Positions 5,566-11,591 of a DNA stretch of 25,849 nt are shown here, in pieces; the first letter of the stretch is position 1; every line of letters starts with the position of its first letter. The DNA is from a virus. Location of the stretch: IMG/VR virus record IMGVR_UViG_3300028146_000009, positions 1 through 25,849 of that record; one strand, 5' to 3'. A program made the position numbers and the translations under genes. Under the pieces are notes generated by a model, which worked only from the letters and a program-made list of their open reading frames with translations, was not told the DNA's origin and did not search any database.

Positions 5566-6728
5566 AAAATAAACTTTCGAATTCTGCAGCAAATCTCTAT
5601 AATACCTGTGGCCGTAAATATAAATATCACTACCAAGATCGATTACGATCAAAATATATTTCCGGCGCGCTAATTATGGGGAGCGCATTCGACAAAGGAG
5701 TGAATGAACTTTTAACTTCTCGAGATTTGAAAAAAGCAACAGAAATCTTTGATTCAGAATTTGAAAATAATTGGATAAATTCCAAAAAATCATATATACC
5801 AACATCAGAATTCTTGGTTTACGCAAAAAAAGATTTTGATTATGAATTATTAAATGAAAATGATATTGTTCGGCTACAAAAGTTTTATTCTTTTGAGGAA
5901 CATAAACCATTAACTTTATTCAATTATATTTTAGAACAAAAAGAAGAAAAAGGATTTGAAAATTTAGAATTAATTGAAAAGCAATATTATAATTTAGCGA
6001 ATTGGTTATGCTTAAAAAGAAAAGCCCATCTAATGCTACAAGCCTATAATGAAAAAGTTTTACCAAAAATTAAATCAGTGATTGCAGTTCAAAAAGAATT
6101 CAACTTAGAAGGAAAATCTGGGGACACCTTGAATGGATTTATAGATTTAATTGTTGAATGGGAAGATGGTAAAAAATATGTACTAGATAATAAAACTTCA
6201 ACATATGAATACGAGCCCGATTCAGCATCTAAAAGTCAGCAGCTTATTTTATATTTTTATGCAGCAAATAAAGAAGGTTTAAAACTTGATGGCGCGGGCT
6301 TTATAGTTTGCTATAAACAAATTCAAAAGAATCGTATAAAGATTTGCGAAAAATGCGGGAATAATGGAACAGGTGGTAGGCATAAAACTTGCGATAGAGA
6401 ATTCCAAGAAATAGGTAAAATTGAAAAAGAAAGCTATCATAGTGCAGCAAAATTAATAGAAGGTAAAAAAGAAAGATGTAATGGTGCTTGGAAAGAAACC
6501 ATTAAGCCTGAGGCGCGTGTTGAAATCATTTTGAATGAAATTGCCCCCCAATCTCAAAATCTTGTAATACAGACCTTCTTGGGCGCTAACGAGGGTATCA
6601 AAATGGGACATTTCGGACCTAATTTAGATTCTTGTATGAAGTATGGCCAAAAATGCGCCTATTACGATAAGTGTTGGTTTGGGAAAGATGATGAATTAAT
6701 AACTTTGCCGGAAAAGAAAAATGACTGA
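5562..6728 (+). CDS. PD-(D/E)XK nuclease, Cas4/RecB-like
   Basis: 388 residues. The nuclease core is visible: GSAFDKGVN near residue 40, GFIDLIVEW with D195, VLDNKTS with D209 and K211, then QQLILYFYA (Q226/Q227). C16 near the N-terminus together with C358, C365 and C371 near the C-terminus matches the iron-sulfur cluster of Cas4/AddB-type nucleases. An inserted CEKC ... C ... C set (C262, C265, C277, C306) could hold a zinc ion. The family degrades or trims DNA ends; in a phage with Erf and RecA-like genes it probably acts in recombination or host DNA breakdown. Longer than plain Cas4. The motif II context (DNK rather than DxK/ExK) still keeps the lysine. Confidence 0.8.
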   Translation: MKNKLSNSAANLYNTCGRKYKYHYQDRLRSKYISGALIMGSAFDKGVNELLTSRDLKKATEIFDSEFENNWINSKKSYIPTSEFLVYAKKDFDYELLNENDIVRLQKFYSFEEHKPLTLFNYILEQKEEKGFENLELIEKQYYNLANWLCLKRKAHLMLQAYNEKVLPKIKSVIAVQKEFNLEGKSGDTLNGFIDLIVEWEDGKKYVLDNKTSTYEYEPDSASKSQQLILYFYAANKEGLKLDGAGFIVCYKQIQKNRIKICEKCGNNGTGGRHKTCDREFQEIGKIEKESYHSAAKLIEGKKERCNGAWKETIKPEARVEIILNEIAPQSQNLVIQTFLGANEGIKMGHFGPNLDSCMKYGQKCAYYDKCWFGKDDELITLPEKKND

Positions 6729-6972
6729 ACAACTTTTAATTCAATATATTAATAATCTAACAAAAGATTCAGATCTTTTAATTCGAGACAATCTTCATCC
6801 AAAACACATTGAACTCCAACAAATGGTAATTCGAGAAGATATTCCTGAAGTTATAAAGTTTTTAAAGAAAGTTTATAAAGCACTTAATTTTGAAAAATCG
6901 GCAGTCACTGGTCAAATGATGAAAGGTTATTTTGAGGGAATGGAACAAATTAAAAAAGAAATTTATGAGTAA
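6721..6972 (+). CDS. hypothetical helical protein (83 aa)
   Basis: Overlaps the nuclease end by 8 bases and the protease start by 8 bases. Predominantly helical and charged, no Cys, no known motif. Its tight placement between two enzymes suggests only co-expression. Confidence 0.7.
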   Translation: MTEQLLIQYINNLTKDSDLLIRDNLHPKHIELQQMVIREDIPEVIKFLKKVYKALNFEKSAVTGQMMKGYFEGMEQIKKEIYE

Positions 6973-7672
6973 AATTTTCTATGCTTTTATAATTACAATT
7001 ATTGTTGCCTTTTTTACATTAAAAACAAATGCCGGGCAAAAAATATTGGTGTTTGAAATTGATACGGGCACTGACGGTTATTCTCACAAAGAAATTAGAG
7101 AACATATTAATTTAAATAATGAAGATCCTTTAAATTATTTCGATGGAAACGGACATGGAACTCATATTGCAGGGCTTCTTTTAAAAGGAGTTTGTTCAGA
7201 AGTTAAATTAAAATCTTGCTCTTGGTTTAAATTAAATGCAAATGGTGATTGGAATGAATATTTAAATTGTGTAAGAATTGCGGGCAGTTTAAAACCGGAC
7301 TTTATAAACATTTCAAGTTCGGGATCAAATTATGATGCAGAAGAATTCCAAATCTTAAAAGAATTAAGCGATGGCGGAACTAAAATTATAGTAGCAAGCG
7401 GAAATAATGGTAAAGATCTTTCTAAAGAAATGAAAGTTTATCCAGCAAATTATGATATAAAAAATTTAATAGTTGTTGGGAATATTGAAGATAATGGCCA
7501 GCGAAGTCTGACTTCGAATTTTGGACTTTCAAATGAAGTTTATGAAAAAGGAGTAAAAGTTTATTCTACTTTGCCCGGAAACAAATGGGGATATATGACA
7601 GGTTCAAGCCAAAGCACAGCCCGGCACACAAATAAGTTACTTTTAGAAAAATGCCAGCAACTAAAAAAATAA
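6965..7672 (+). CDS. secreted subtilisin-like serine protease (S8 family)
   Basis: Starting at ATG 6965, the first 23 residues (basic MSK, long hydrophobic core, TNAG) form a signal peptide; an upstream in-frame ATG at 6932 would place charged residues in front and is less likely. The catalytic triad is readable: D33 in EIDTG, H64 in GNGHGTHIAG, S215 in GSSQSTA, plus the oxyanion Asn N147 in ASGNNG. The usual Pro after the Ser motif is Arg. At about 212 mature residues it is near minimal size with no propeptide or C-terminal domain. The product would act in the periplasm or outside the cell. A phage S8 protease in an early gene block is unusual; host lysis, protein processing or surface change are possible. 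Confidence 0.83.
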   Translation: MSKIFYAFIITIIVAFFTLKTNAGQKILVFEIDTGTDGYSHKEIREHINLNNEDPLNYFDGNGHGTHIAGLLLKGVCSEVKLKSCSWFKLNANGDWNEYLNCVRIAGSLKPDFINISSSGSNYDAEEFQILKELSDGGTKIIVASGNNGKDLSKEMKVYPANYDIKNLIVVGNIEDNGQRSLTSNFGLSNEVYEKGVKVYSTLPGNKWGYMTGSSQSTARHTNKLLLEKCQQLKK

Positions 7673-7860
7673 GATATATAATTGTTTGGGATAAAAATGA
7701 ACTTAATAAAGATGCGAATACAGTGGTTTTTTATAAAACTTATAAGATTGCTGAAGAAAAACGCTTGTTTGTTTCGGAAAAAGAAGGTAGTATATACAAA
7801 GTCGCAATTAATATTCCAAAAGGAGCTAGAGATGGTAAAAAAACAAATCGAAGAAGCTAA
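7651..7860 (+). CDS. hypothetical protein (69 aa)
   Basis: Starts inside the protease gene (22-base overlap) and ends past the start of the next gene, whose ribosome site (AAGGAG) lies inside it. Basic protein, beta-rich (IRYIIVWDKNE, TVVFYKTYKIAEEK). No recognised family. The start is weakly supported. Confidence 0.6.
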   Translation: MPATKKIRYIIVWDKNELNKDANTVVFYKTYKIAEEKRLFVSEKEGSIYKVAINIPKGARDGKKTNRRS

Positions 7861-8095
7861 AGCTGAAATTAATGGAAATGTAGCCCAACCTGAAGAAAAG
7901 CAAGCAGATCCAGTTCCTAAAAATAAAGCATTTAGCGTACTTTTTGATGAAAAAACTAATAAATGGTTAGCGGTCGAAGTAATTTTTGATTATCAATCAG
8001 GAACTTTAGGCGGAATTCGCGTTGTAGAACAAAATCCTCAGAAATATATTGTAGTTGAAAGACTTCAAGTTCTTGTGAGTCAAAATTTTCTATGA
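7832..8095 (+). CDS. hypothetical protein (87 aa)
   Basis: ATG 7832 is preceded by AAGGAG with 7-base spacing, which decides the start over a longer upstream frame that merely shadows the previous gene. The N-terminal 30 residues are a charged helix with a Pro/Gln linker; the rest (FSVLFDEKTNKWLAVEVIFD ...) is beta-rich. Unknown function. ATGA overlap with the membrane protein gene. Confidence 0.7.
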   Translation: MVKKQIEEAKAEINGNVAQPEEKQADPVPKNKAFSVLFDEKTNKWLAVEVIFDYQSGTLGGIRVVEQNPQKYIVVERLQVLVSQNFL

Positions 8096-8289
8096 TACCA
8101 GAATTTAAGGAGCCAAAACTTACAATTACAACATATTTAGCAGTTTTAGTTTATTTTATATTTTCAATTTTTATATGGTTTCCGGTCGGATTATTAATGA
8201 GTTTAGTAAATCCAAAGTTGACAATTATGATATTTGTAATGTATTTTGTAAAGGAAGTTTCACGAATGTATTTGGGGATTAAAGCATGA
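8092..8289 (+). CDS. small two-span membrane protein (65 aa)
   Basis: Two hydrophobic segments, about residues 15-37 (YLAVLVYFIFSIFIWFPVG) and 42-55 (LTIMIFVMYFV), separated by a short NPK turn. Between two genes in ATGA overlap. It could be a holin-like or other inner-membrane mini-protein; the lysin is 6.5 kb away so a holin call is not supported. Confidence 0.65.
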   Translation: MIPEFKEPKLTITTYLAVLVYFIFSIFIWFPVGLLMSLVNPKLTIMIFVMYFVKEVSRMYLGIKA

Positions 8290-8534
8290 AAAAATTAATT
8301 ATAATTGCCGGACTATTTTTGACCATAGGGTGCACTGATGCTAATAAACTTTCCTATCAAACATTAGGTTCTAAATTCAAAGTAGAATGCTATTCAGGCG
8401 GATCTTTAATTTATTTTGGAGAAACAACAGGACAACACTTGACTTCAGAAGGCGGAACTTTTACATTTAAAGATTCAAAAAATAGAGCAATTGAAATTAA
8501 TGCAAATTGTATTTTTAGTACGGATCTAAAATGA
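8286..8534 (+). CDS. small lipoprotein (82 aa)
   Basis: MKK, a hydrophobic core and LTIGC give a lipobox with Cys16 as the predicted lipidated residue. The mature domain of about 66 residues is beta-rich with two further Cys that could pair. Second phage lipoprotein in the window. A role in the host envelope, such as blocking superinfection, is inference. Confidence 0.75.
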   Translation: MKKLIIIAGLFLTIGCTDANKLSYQTLGSKFKVECYSGGSLIYFGETTGQHLTSEGGTFTFKDSKNRAIEINANCIFSTDLK

Positions 8535-8734
8535 CTGATACTAAATTCAAATATAATGATCATATAATCATAAAATATGGATTTCATCGAGGAATGTCTG
8601 GAAAAGTTCAAAATAGATGGACGACTAAAAAATTATTTAGTGAATTAAAAATTACCTATATGGTAAAAACAGATGTAGGAAATTTAGAAGTTTTTGTAAA
8701 TGAAGATCAAATTGAAATTGTAGGGAGAAAATAA
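8531..8734 (+). CDS. KOW/SH3-like small protein (67 aa)
   Basis: The pattern FKYNDHIIIKYGFHRGMSGKVQ followed by later strands ending in EDQIEIVG is typical of a KOW/SH3-type small barrel. It is a likely paralogue of the next gene. Such mini-proteins are frequent in phages and uncharacterised. Confidence 0.7.
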   Translation: MTDTKFKYNDHIIIKYGFHRGMSGKVQNRWTTKKLFSELKITYMVKTDVGNLEVFVNEDQIEIVGRK

Positions 8735-8938
8735 ATGTTCAAATATGGAGATAAAGTAAAAGTTAAAGATGATTTTTATAATAATCCAGTAGGTAGAATT
8801 GTTGGAAGAATAAAAAATTTAGGAATAGAGGGAAATAAATATACTGTAGAAATGATTTTTTCTGGAAATACTCCATATACTGATAAAGTTTATAATGATT
8901 ATTATAAAAAAGATTTAAAGAAAGTTGGTAAAAAATGA
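8735..8938 (+). CDS. KOW/SH3-like small protein (67 aa)
   Basis: FKYGDKVKVKDDFYNNPVGRIVG is a clear KOW/SH3-like start, followed by YTVEMIFSG and a C-terminal strand ending YKKDLKKVGKK. Same length and layout as the gene before, with which it is adjacent in tandem (GGGAG supplies the ribosome site). Suggests tandem duplication. Function unknown. Confidence 0.7.
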   Translation: MFKYGDKVKVKDDFYNNPVGRIVGRIKNLGIEGNKYTVEMIFSGNTPYTDKVYNDYYKKDLKKVGKK

Positions 8939-9540
8939 ATCGAAGTGAGTCAATTTTAAAACTAGCCCCGGCCCTTTTAAAAGTTCAAAGAGAAATGGGT
9001 GACGCAAAAAAAGGTACAGCAAATACCTACTTTAAAAGCTCTTATGCTGATTTAAATTCTGTGAGAGAAACTGCATTGCCAGTTTTAAATGCAAATGGAA
9101 TCGCATGTTTGCAACCAACGGTAGAAGTTAATATGAAAAATTTCGTAGAAACAGTTTTAGTTCATGAATCGGGAGAATGGCTTTCAAGTTTAACTGAGAT
9201 TAAGAATTCTAAAGGTGATGCTCAAACTGAAGGCTCTGGAATCTCTTATGCTCGAAGATATGGTCTTCAAAGTCTATTAAATATTGGCGCGGTCGATGAC
9301 GATGCAGAAAGTACTATGAATCGCTCTAAACCGGCCCAAGTTGAATCAAAAACAACCCAAACTGTCCAATCCACCACTGAAGTTAAAAAGGGTCCAGGTA
9401 GGCCAGCTAAAGCTGCTGTAGCAGTACCAACCCCGGCACTGGTAAAAGAAACTCCAGTAACAAAACTTCCAACTAAAGTCGCAAATGGATATTCTGGAAA
9501 TGGAACGCATAATCAAACCGTTAATGAAGATGAATGGTAA
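8935..9540 (+). CDS. erf: Erf-family single-strand annealing recombinase
   Basis: Residues 1-125 follow the Erf family: LAPALLKVQREMGDAKKG near the start, YFKSSYADLNSVRETALPVL, a loop (ETVLVHESGEW), then GSGISYARRYGLQSLLNIG and an acidic DDDAES end. Residues 130-201 are a Thr/Pro/Lys linker, including KKGPGRPAKA, an AT-hook-like GRP motif, and an acidic NEDEW tip of the kind used by annealing proteins to contact a single-strand binding protein. Such proteins anneal complementary single strands in phage recombination and genome circularisation. ATGA overlap with the preceding gene. Confidence 0.9.
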   Translation: MNRSESILKLAPALLKVQREMGDAKKGTANTYFKSSYADLNSVRETALPVLNANGIACLQPTVEVNMKNFVETVLVHESGEWLSSLTEIKNSKGDAQTEGSGISYARRYGLQSLLNIGAVDDDAESTMNRSKPAQVESKTTQTVQSTTEVKKGPGRPAKAAVAVPTPALVKETPVTKLPTKVANGYSGNGTHNQTVNEDEW

Positions 9541-9569
9541 GTTATTGCAGCGTCGTGGAAGGACACGAA

Positions 9570-9671
9570 ATGGTAGGTACAGTCGAGAAAGCCCGAAAAG
9601 GCCATGGCTTTCATTTTAGTTGGAATCAAGCCCAACCTGCAATTTTTAAGGAATTTTATGACAAAAGATGA
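9570..9671 (+). CDS. small protein (33 aa)
   Basis: The stretch between erf and the next gene is open in one frame from ATG 9534 to TGA 9669-9671. I take ATG 9570, since GGAAGGA lies 6 bases ahead of it; the earlier ATG would add 12 residues and overlap the erf stop. It ends inside the next gene (14-base overlap). Basic N-terminal half (VEKARKGHGFHFSW) with His and Trp. No family known. Confidence 0.5.
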   Translation: MVGTVEKARKGHGFHFSWNQAQPAIFKEFYDKR

Positions 9672-10047
9672 ACGACTTTATTTAAATGATTTATCCAAAA
9701 AATTATATGGAAAAACTTCACATTGGCAAAAAATGCTAAAAGGTGATAAAAAACCCATGGAAGAAATTCTAGAGGATGGAACTTCAAGGGTTTATACGGG
9801 ACTTCATTATTCAACTATTGAAGAAGTAAAAAAGATTATGGAAGATCTTTCCAAGGAAGAAGATGAATTAAAAGCTAAAAATGAATTGGAAGCAGAGGCA
9901 TTAAAACAAGCCGCTGAAATTAAAGAAAAGGCAGGCCAGCCTGGGCATTTTGTTTTAGATAATGAATCTTTTGATAAATTGGCAGAAGAATTAAAAGAAG
10001 AAAAACATGATCCAGTAATAGATGTTTTAGAAACTGTTGGGGATTAA
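9658..10047 (+). CDS. hypothetical protein with helical acidic tail (129 aa)
   Basis: AAGGA is 6 bases before ATG 9658, preferred over an upstream in-frame ATG at 9604 that only overlaps the small gene. The first 70 residues (ERLYLNDLSKKLYGKTSHWQKMLKG ...) are basic and may be a small DNA- or protein-binding fold. Residues 60-110 form a strongly charged probable coiled coil. The C-terminus is acidic. Unknown function. Confidence 0.68.
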   Translation: MTKDERLYLNDLSKKLYGKTSHWQKMLKGDKKPMEEILEDGTSRVYTGLHYSTIEEVKKIMEDLSKEEDELKAKNELEAEALKQAAEIKEKAGQPGHFVLDNESFDKLAEELKEEKHDPVIDVLETVGD

Positions 10048-10049
10048 AA

Positions 10050-10325
10050 ATGCAGACGCGTGATTTTTGTTTCTGGTTGCAAGGATTTTTTGAAATTTCA
10101 GATTGCGGGCCAAAAAAAGCTGATTCAGCACTTTCTCATAGAGAAGTTGAAATGATTCGAGATCATTTAAAATTAGTTTTCAAACACGATCCAACTATTG
10201 CACAACCAAAGCAAGAAATTTCCCAAACTCCAACAACCGGAGTACAAACTGGGCTTTCTCAAGTTATGCAACAAATTCAAGCCGGGCAATCCTATGGCAC
10301 TACTTTTCAAGGTGCTATCTGCTAA
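10050..10325 (+). CDS. conserved phage hypothetical protein (91 aa)
   Basis: The start QTRDFCFWLQGFFEI, followed by a helix (LSHREVEMIRDHLKLVF) and a long Gln/Thr/Pro-rich tail, is a pattern I recall in many phage hypothetical proteins. The helical N-terminal domain is about 50 residues. No function known. Its position beside replication and recombination genes suggests an early role. Joined by TAATG to the next gene. Confidence 0.7.
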   Translation: MQTRDFCFWLQGFFEISDCGPKKADSALSHREVEMIRDHLKLVFKHDPTIAQPKQEISQTPTTGVQTGLSQVMQQIQAGQSYGTTFQGAIC

Positions 10326-10951
10326 TGAAAGAAATTATTCCACCAAATAGAACTTTAACTCCAGAAGAATATGAAGCAAAGCTTTTGGAGATTGAAAATA
10401 AGCCAGAAAAAACTGACCCACTAGACGTTCATGCGGCAATGGTTAAATATTATATTCCTCGTTTAAAAATTCAAATTGGTAATCTTTCTAAAAAGCAACT
10501 TCTGACAATGGTTACCGATTTGGCCGGAAGTTCCTATAATGATGAATCAGATGTAAATAAAATTCTAGCAATGTCTAAAGATTTAGGTCTGGGGGCTCTT
10601 CAAAGAGTTCTAACCGGCGCCATTGTAAATCCTTTTGATGAAATTGAACTAAAACTCTCATTTGATAAAGAAAAACGATTATTTCAACTATTTGACAGTT
10701 TATTAACGAACAAGTATTTTAATTGTTTGGTGGTCGGCCTTTCAAATGCGGGTGAAAATAAAAAACAAGAATTAGAAGATTTTATCTTGCATAAAATTGA
10801 TACAAATAGTACTCTATTTAAGAAACGAACTGCTGCTGAAAAAGATAGTTTTTTTACTTCAAATAAACTTTTATGCAGTAAATTTTTAATGATTTTAGTA
10901 AAAACTAACGAATATAGAGAAAGGGAAATAAATGAAGCTATTAAAAAATGA
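10325..10951 (+). CDS. hypothetical helical protein (208 aa)
   Basis: Almost entirely helical by its pattern of Leu/Ile and charged residues, with no P-loop, zinc site or membrane segment. Acidic N-terminal third, basic C-terminus. Sits between the Erf cluster and the intergenic structured region, suggesting a replication accessory role by context only. It overlaps the next small gene by 20 bases. Confidence 0.68.
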   Translation: MKEIIPPNRTLTPEEYEAKLLEIENKPEKTDPLDVHAAMVKYYIPRLKIQIGNLSKKQLLTMVTDLAGSSYNDESDVNKILAMSKDLGLGALQRVLTGAIVNPFDEIELKLSFDKEKRLFQLFDSLLTNKYFNCLVVGLSNAGENKKQELEDFILHKIDTNSTLFKKRTAAEKDSFFTSNKLLCSKFLMILVKTNEYREREINEAIKK

Positions 10952-11099
10952 AGTAAAGCTTTTAGCAAAAGTTAGAGTTTTCTTGGATAATTATGGTAAA
11001 ATGAAATATAAAGATAAATTCTTTGATATTGAAAATAAAAAAGCTGAAGAAATATTTAAAATGACTGAATTAATTACAAAAATCTTAAAGGAGCAATAA
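10932..11099 (+). CDS. small basic helical protein (55 aa)
   Basis: Open from ATG 10932 (AGGG 7 bases upstream) to TAA 11097-11099. Lys-rich and helical (MKLLKNEVKLLAKVRVFLD ... EEIFKMTELITKILKEQ). AAGGAG of the following gene lies at its end, exactly spaced for ATG 11103. No known family. Confidence 0.68.
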   Translation: MKLLKNEVKLLAKVRVFLDNYGKMKYKDKFFDIENKKAEEIFKMTELITKILKEQ

Positions 11100-11102
11100 A
11101 AA

Positions 11103-11354
11103 ATGGCTGAAGGTCAAAAATCTGTAGCAATTGGACAATTAAGAGAAACGAAGAAAGGCACGAAAGTAATTCGTTTGGGAAATCAAAATCCTGATAAACC
11201 GGACTATGATTATACAGTTGATATTCGAGTAAAAGATCGAACGGGAAAAGTAATTGCAAAAGCTACTAATCCATGGGTAAATTTAATTAATCCTCATCCA
11301 AAAGCACCAGGTTTCATTCTTAATGATTTAAAAATTTTCGTGGATGAAGAATAA
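11103..11354 (+). CDS. hypothetical small beta-rich protein (83 aa)
   Basis: Strong AAGGAG ribosome site. The residues (KGTKVIRLGNQNPDKPDYDYTV...IRVKDRTGKVIAKATNPWVNLINPHP) read as a small beta barrel or sandwich. The position directly before the terminator, and near a single-strand annealing protein and a primase-helicase, makes an ssDNA-binding-like role thinkable, but no OB-fold signature is clear. Last gene of the left transcription unit. Confidence 0.7.
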   Translation: MAEGQKSVAIGQLRETKKGTKVIRLGNQNPDKPDYDYTVDIRVKDRTGKVIAKATNPWVNLINPHPKAPGFILNDLKIFVDEE

Positions 11355-11361
11355 AAATATG

Positions 11362-11390
11362 AAGTAAGGACTCCTCCTTCCCACTTACTT
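11362..11390 (+). other. hairpin, 7-bp perfect inverted repeat
   Basis: AAGTAAG (11362-11368) pairs fully with CTTACTT (11384-11390) around a 15-base loop that contains CTCCTCC, a pyrimidine run resembling an anti-Shine-Dalgarno. It lies between the stop of the upstream gene and the terminator. Role unknown; it may protect the 3' end or be part of the larger structure. Confidence 0.6.
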
Positions 11391-11395
11391 TGTAG

Positions 11396-11448
11396 CCCCG
11401 TTAAAAGTCACCGCTTCTAGCTTTGAACTTTCTTCGGGGTATTTTTTT
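11396..11448 (+). terminator. intrinsic terminator
   Basis: CCCCG (11396-11400) pairs with CGGGG (11435-11439). After a symmetric 3x3 internal loop, AAAGT (11404-11408) pairs with ACTTT (11427-11431). Seven T residues follow at 11442-11448. This long stem with a T-run is a convincing rho-independent terminator and would end transcripts from the left genes, so the primase-helicase unit should have its own start or depend on antitermination. Confidence 0.75.
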
Positions 11449-11453
11449 AAGCT

Positions 11454-11577
11454 AAGCCAGAACCCTGATGCATTGCTATGGGTTTAAAGTAGGGCCATAA
11501 GGACTTGATGTTTTAATAAGGTGTCATGGCGTGTGGCTAGGACTAAACCACTACTTATTAATTCGTGCTGGCTTTTT
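11454..11577 (+). ncRNA. candidate structured RNA / leader of replication operon
   Basis: A closing stem pairs AAGCCAG (11454-11460) with CTGGCTT (11568-11574). Inside are three local hairpins: AACCC/GGGTT (11461-11465 with 11480-11484), AAGT/ACTT (11487-11490 with 11503-11506), and TTAATAAG/CTTATTAA (11513-11520 with 11554-11561) with further GTG/CAC and GTGG/CCAC pairing in its loop. The closing stem runs into five T residues (11573-11577), then AAGGA and ATG 11592 of the primase-helicase. No long coding frame is present. It does not match tRNA or any riboswitch I can recognise. A stable RNA, cis-regulatory leader, or replication origin are all possible. Confidence 0.5.
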
Positions 11578-11591
11578 AACTTTAAGGAACA

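Noticed and set aside
5562-6728. CRISPR adaptation module because of Cas4-like nuclease
   Set aside because: No Cas1, Cas2 or array nearby; Cas4-like nucleases are common in phages as recombination exonucleases.
8092-8289. Holin
   Set aside because: Two membrane spans would allow it, but it is far from the lysin gene and has no holin-specific feature.
11461-11490. Hammerhead ribozyme (CTGATG core)
   Set aside because: CTGATG is present next to a small stem, but the required GAAA box and correct three-stem order are missing.
11454-11577. tRNA
   Set aside because: The cloverleaf-like pairing lacks a T-loop GTTC sequence, an anticodon arm of normal size and proper acceptor geometry; the length is also too great.
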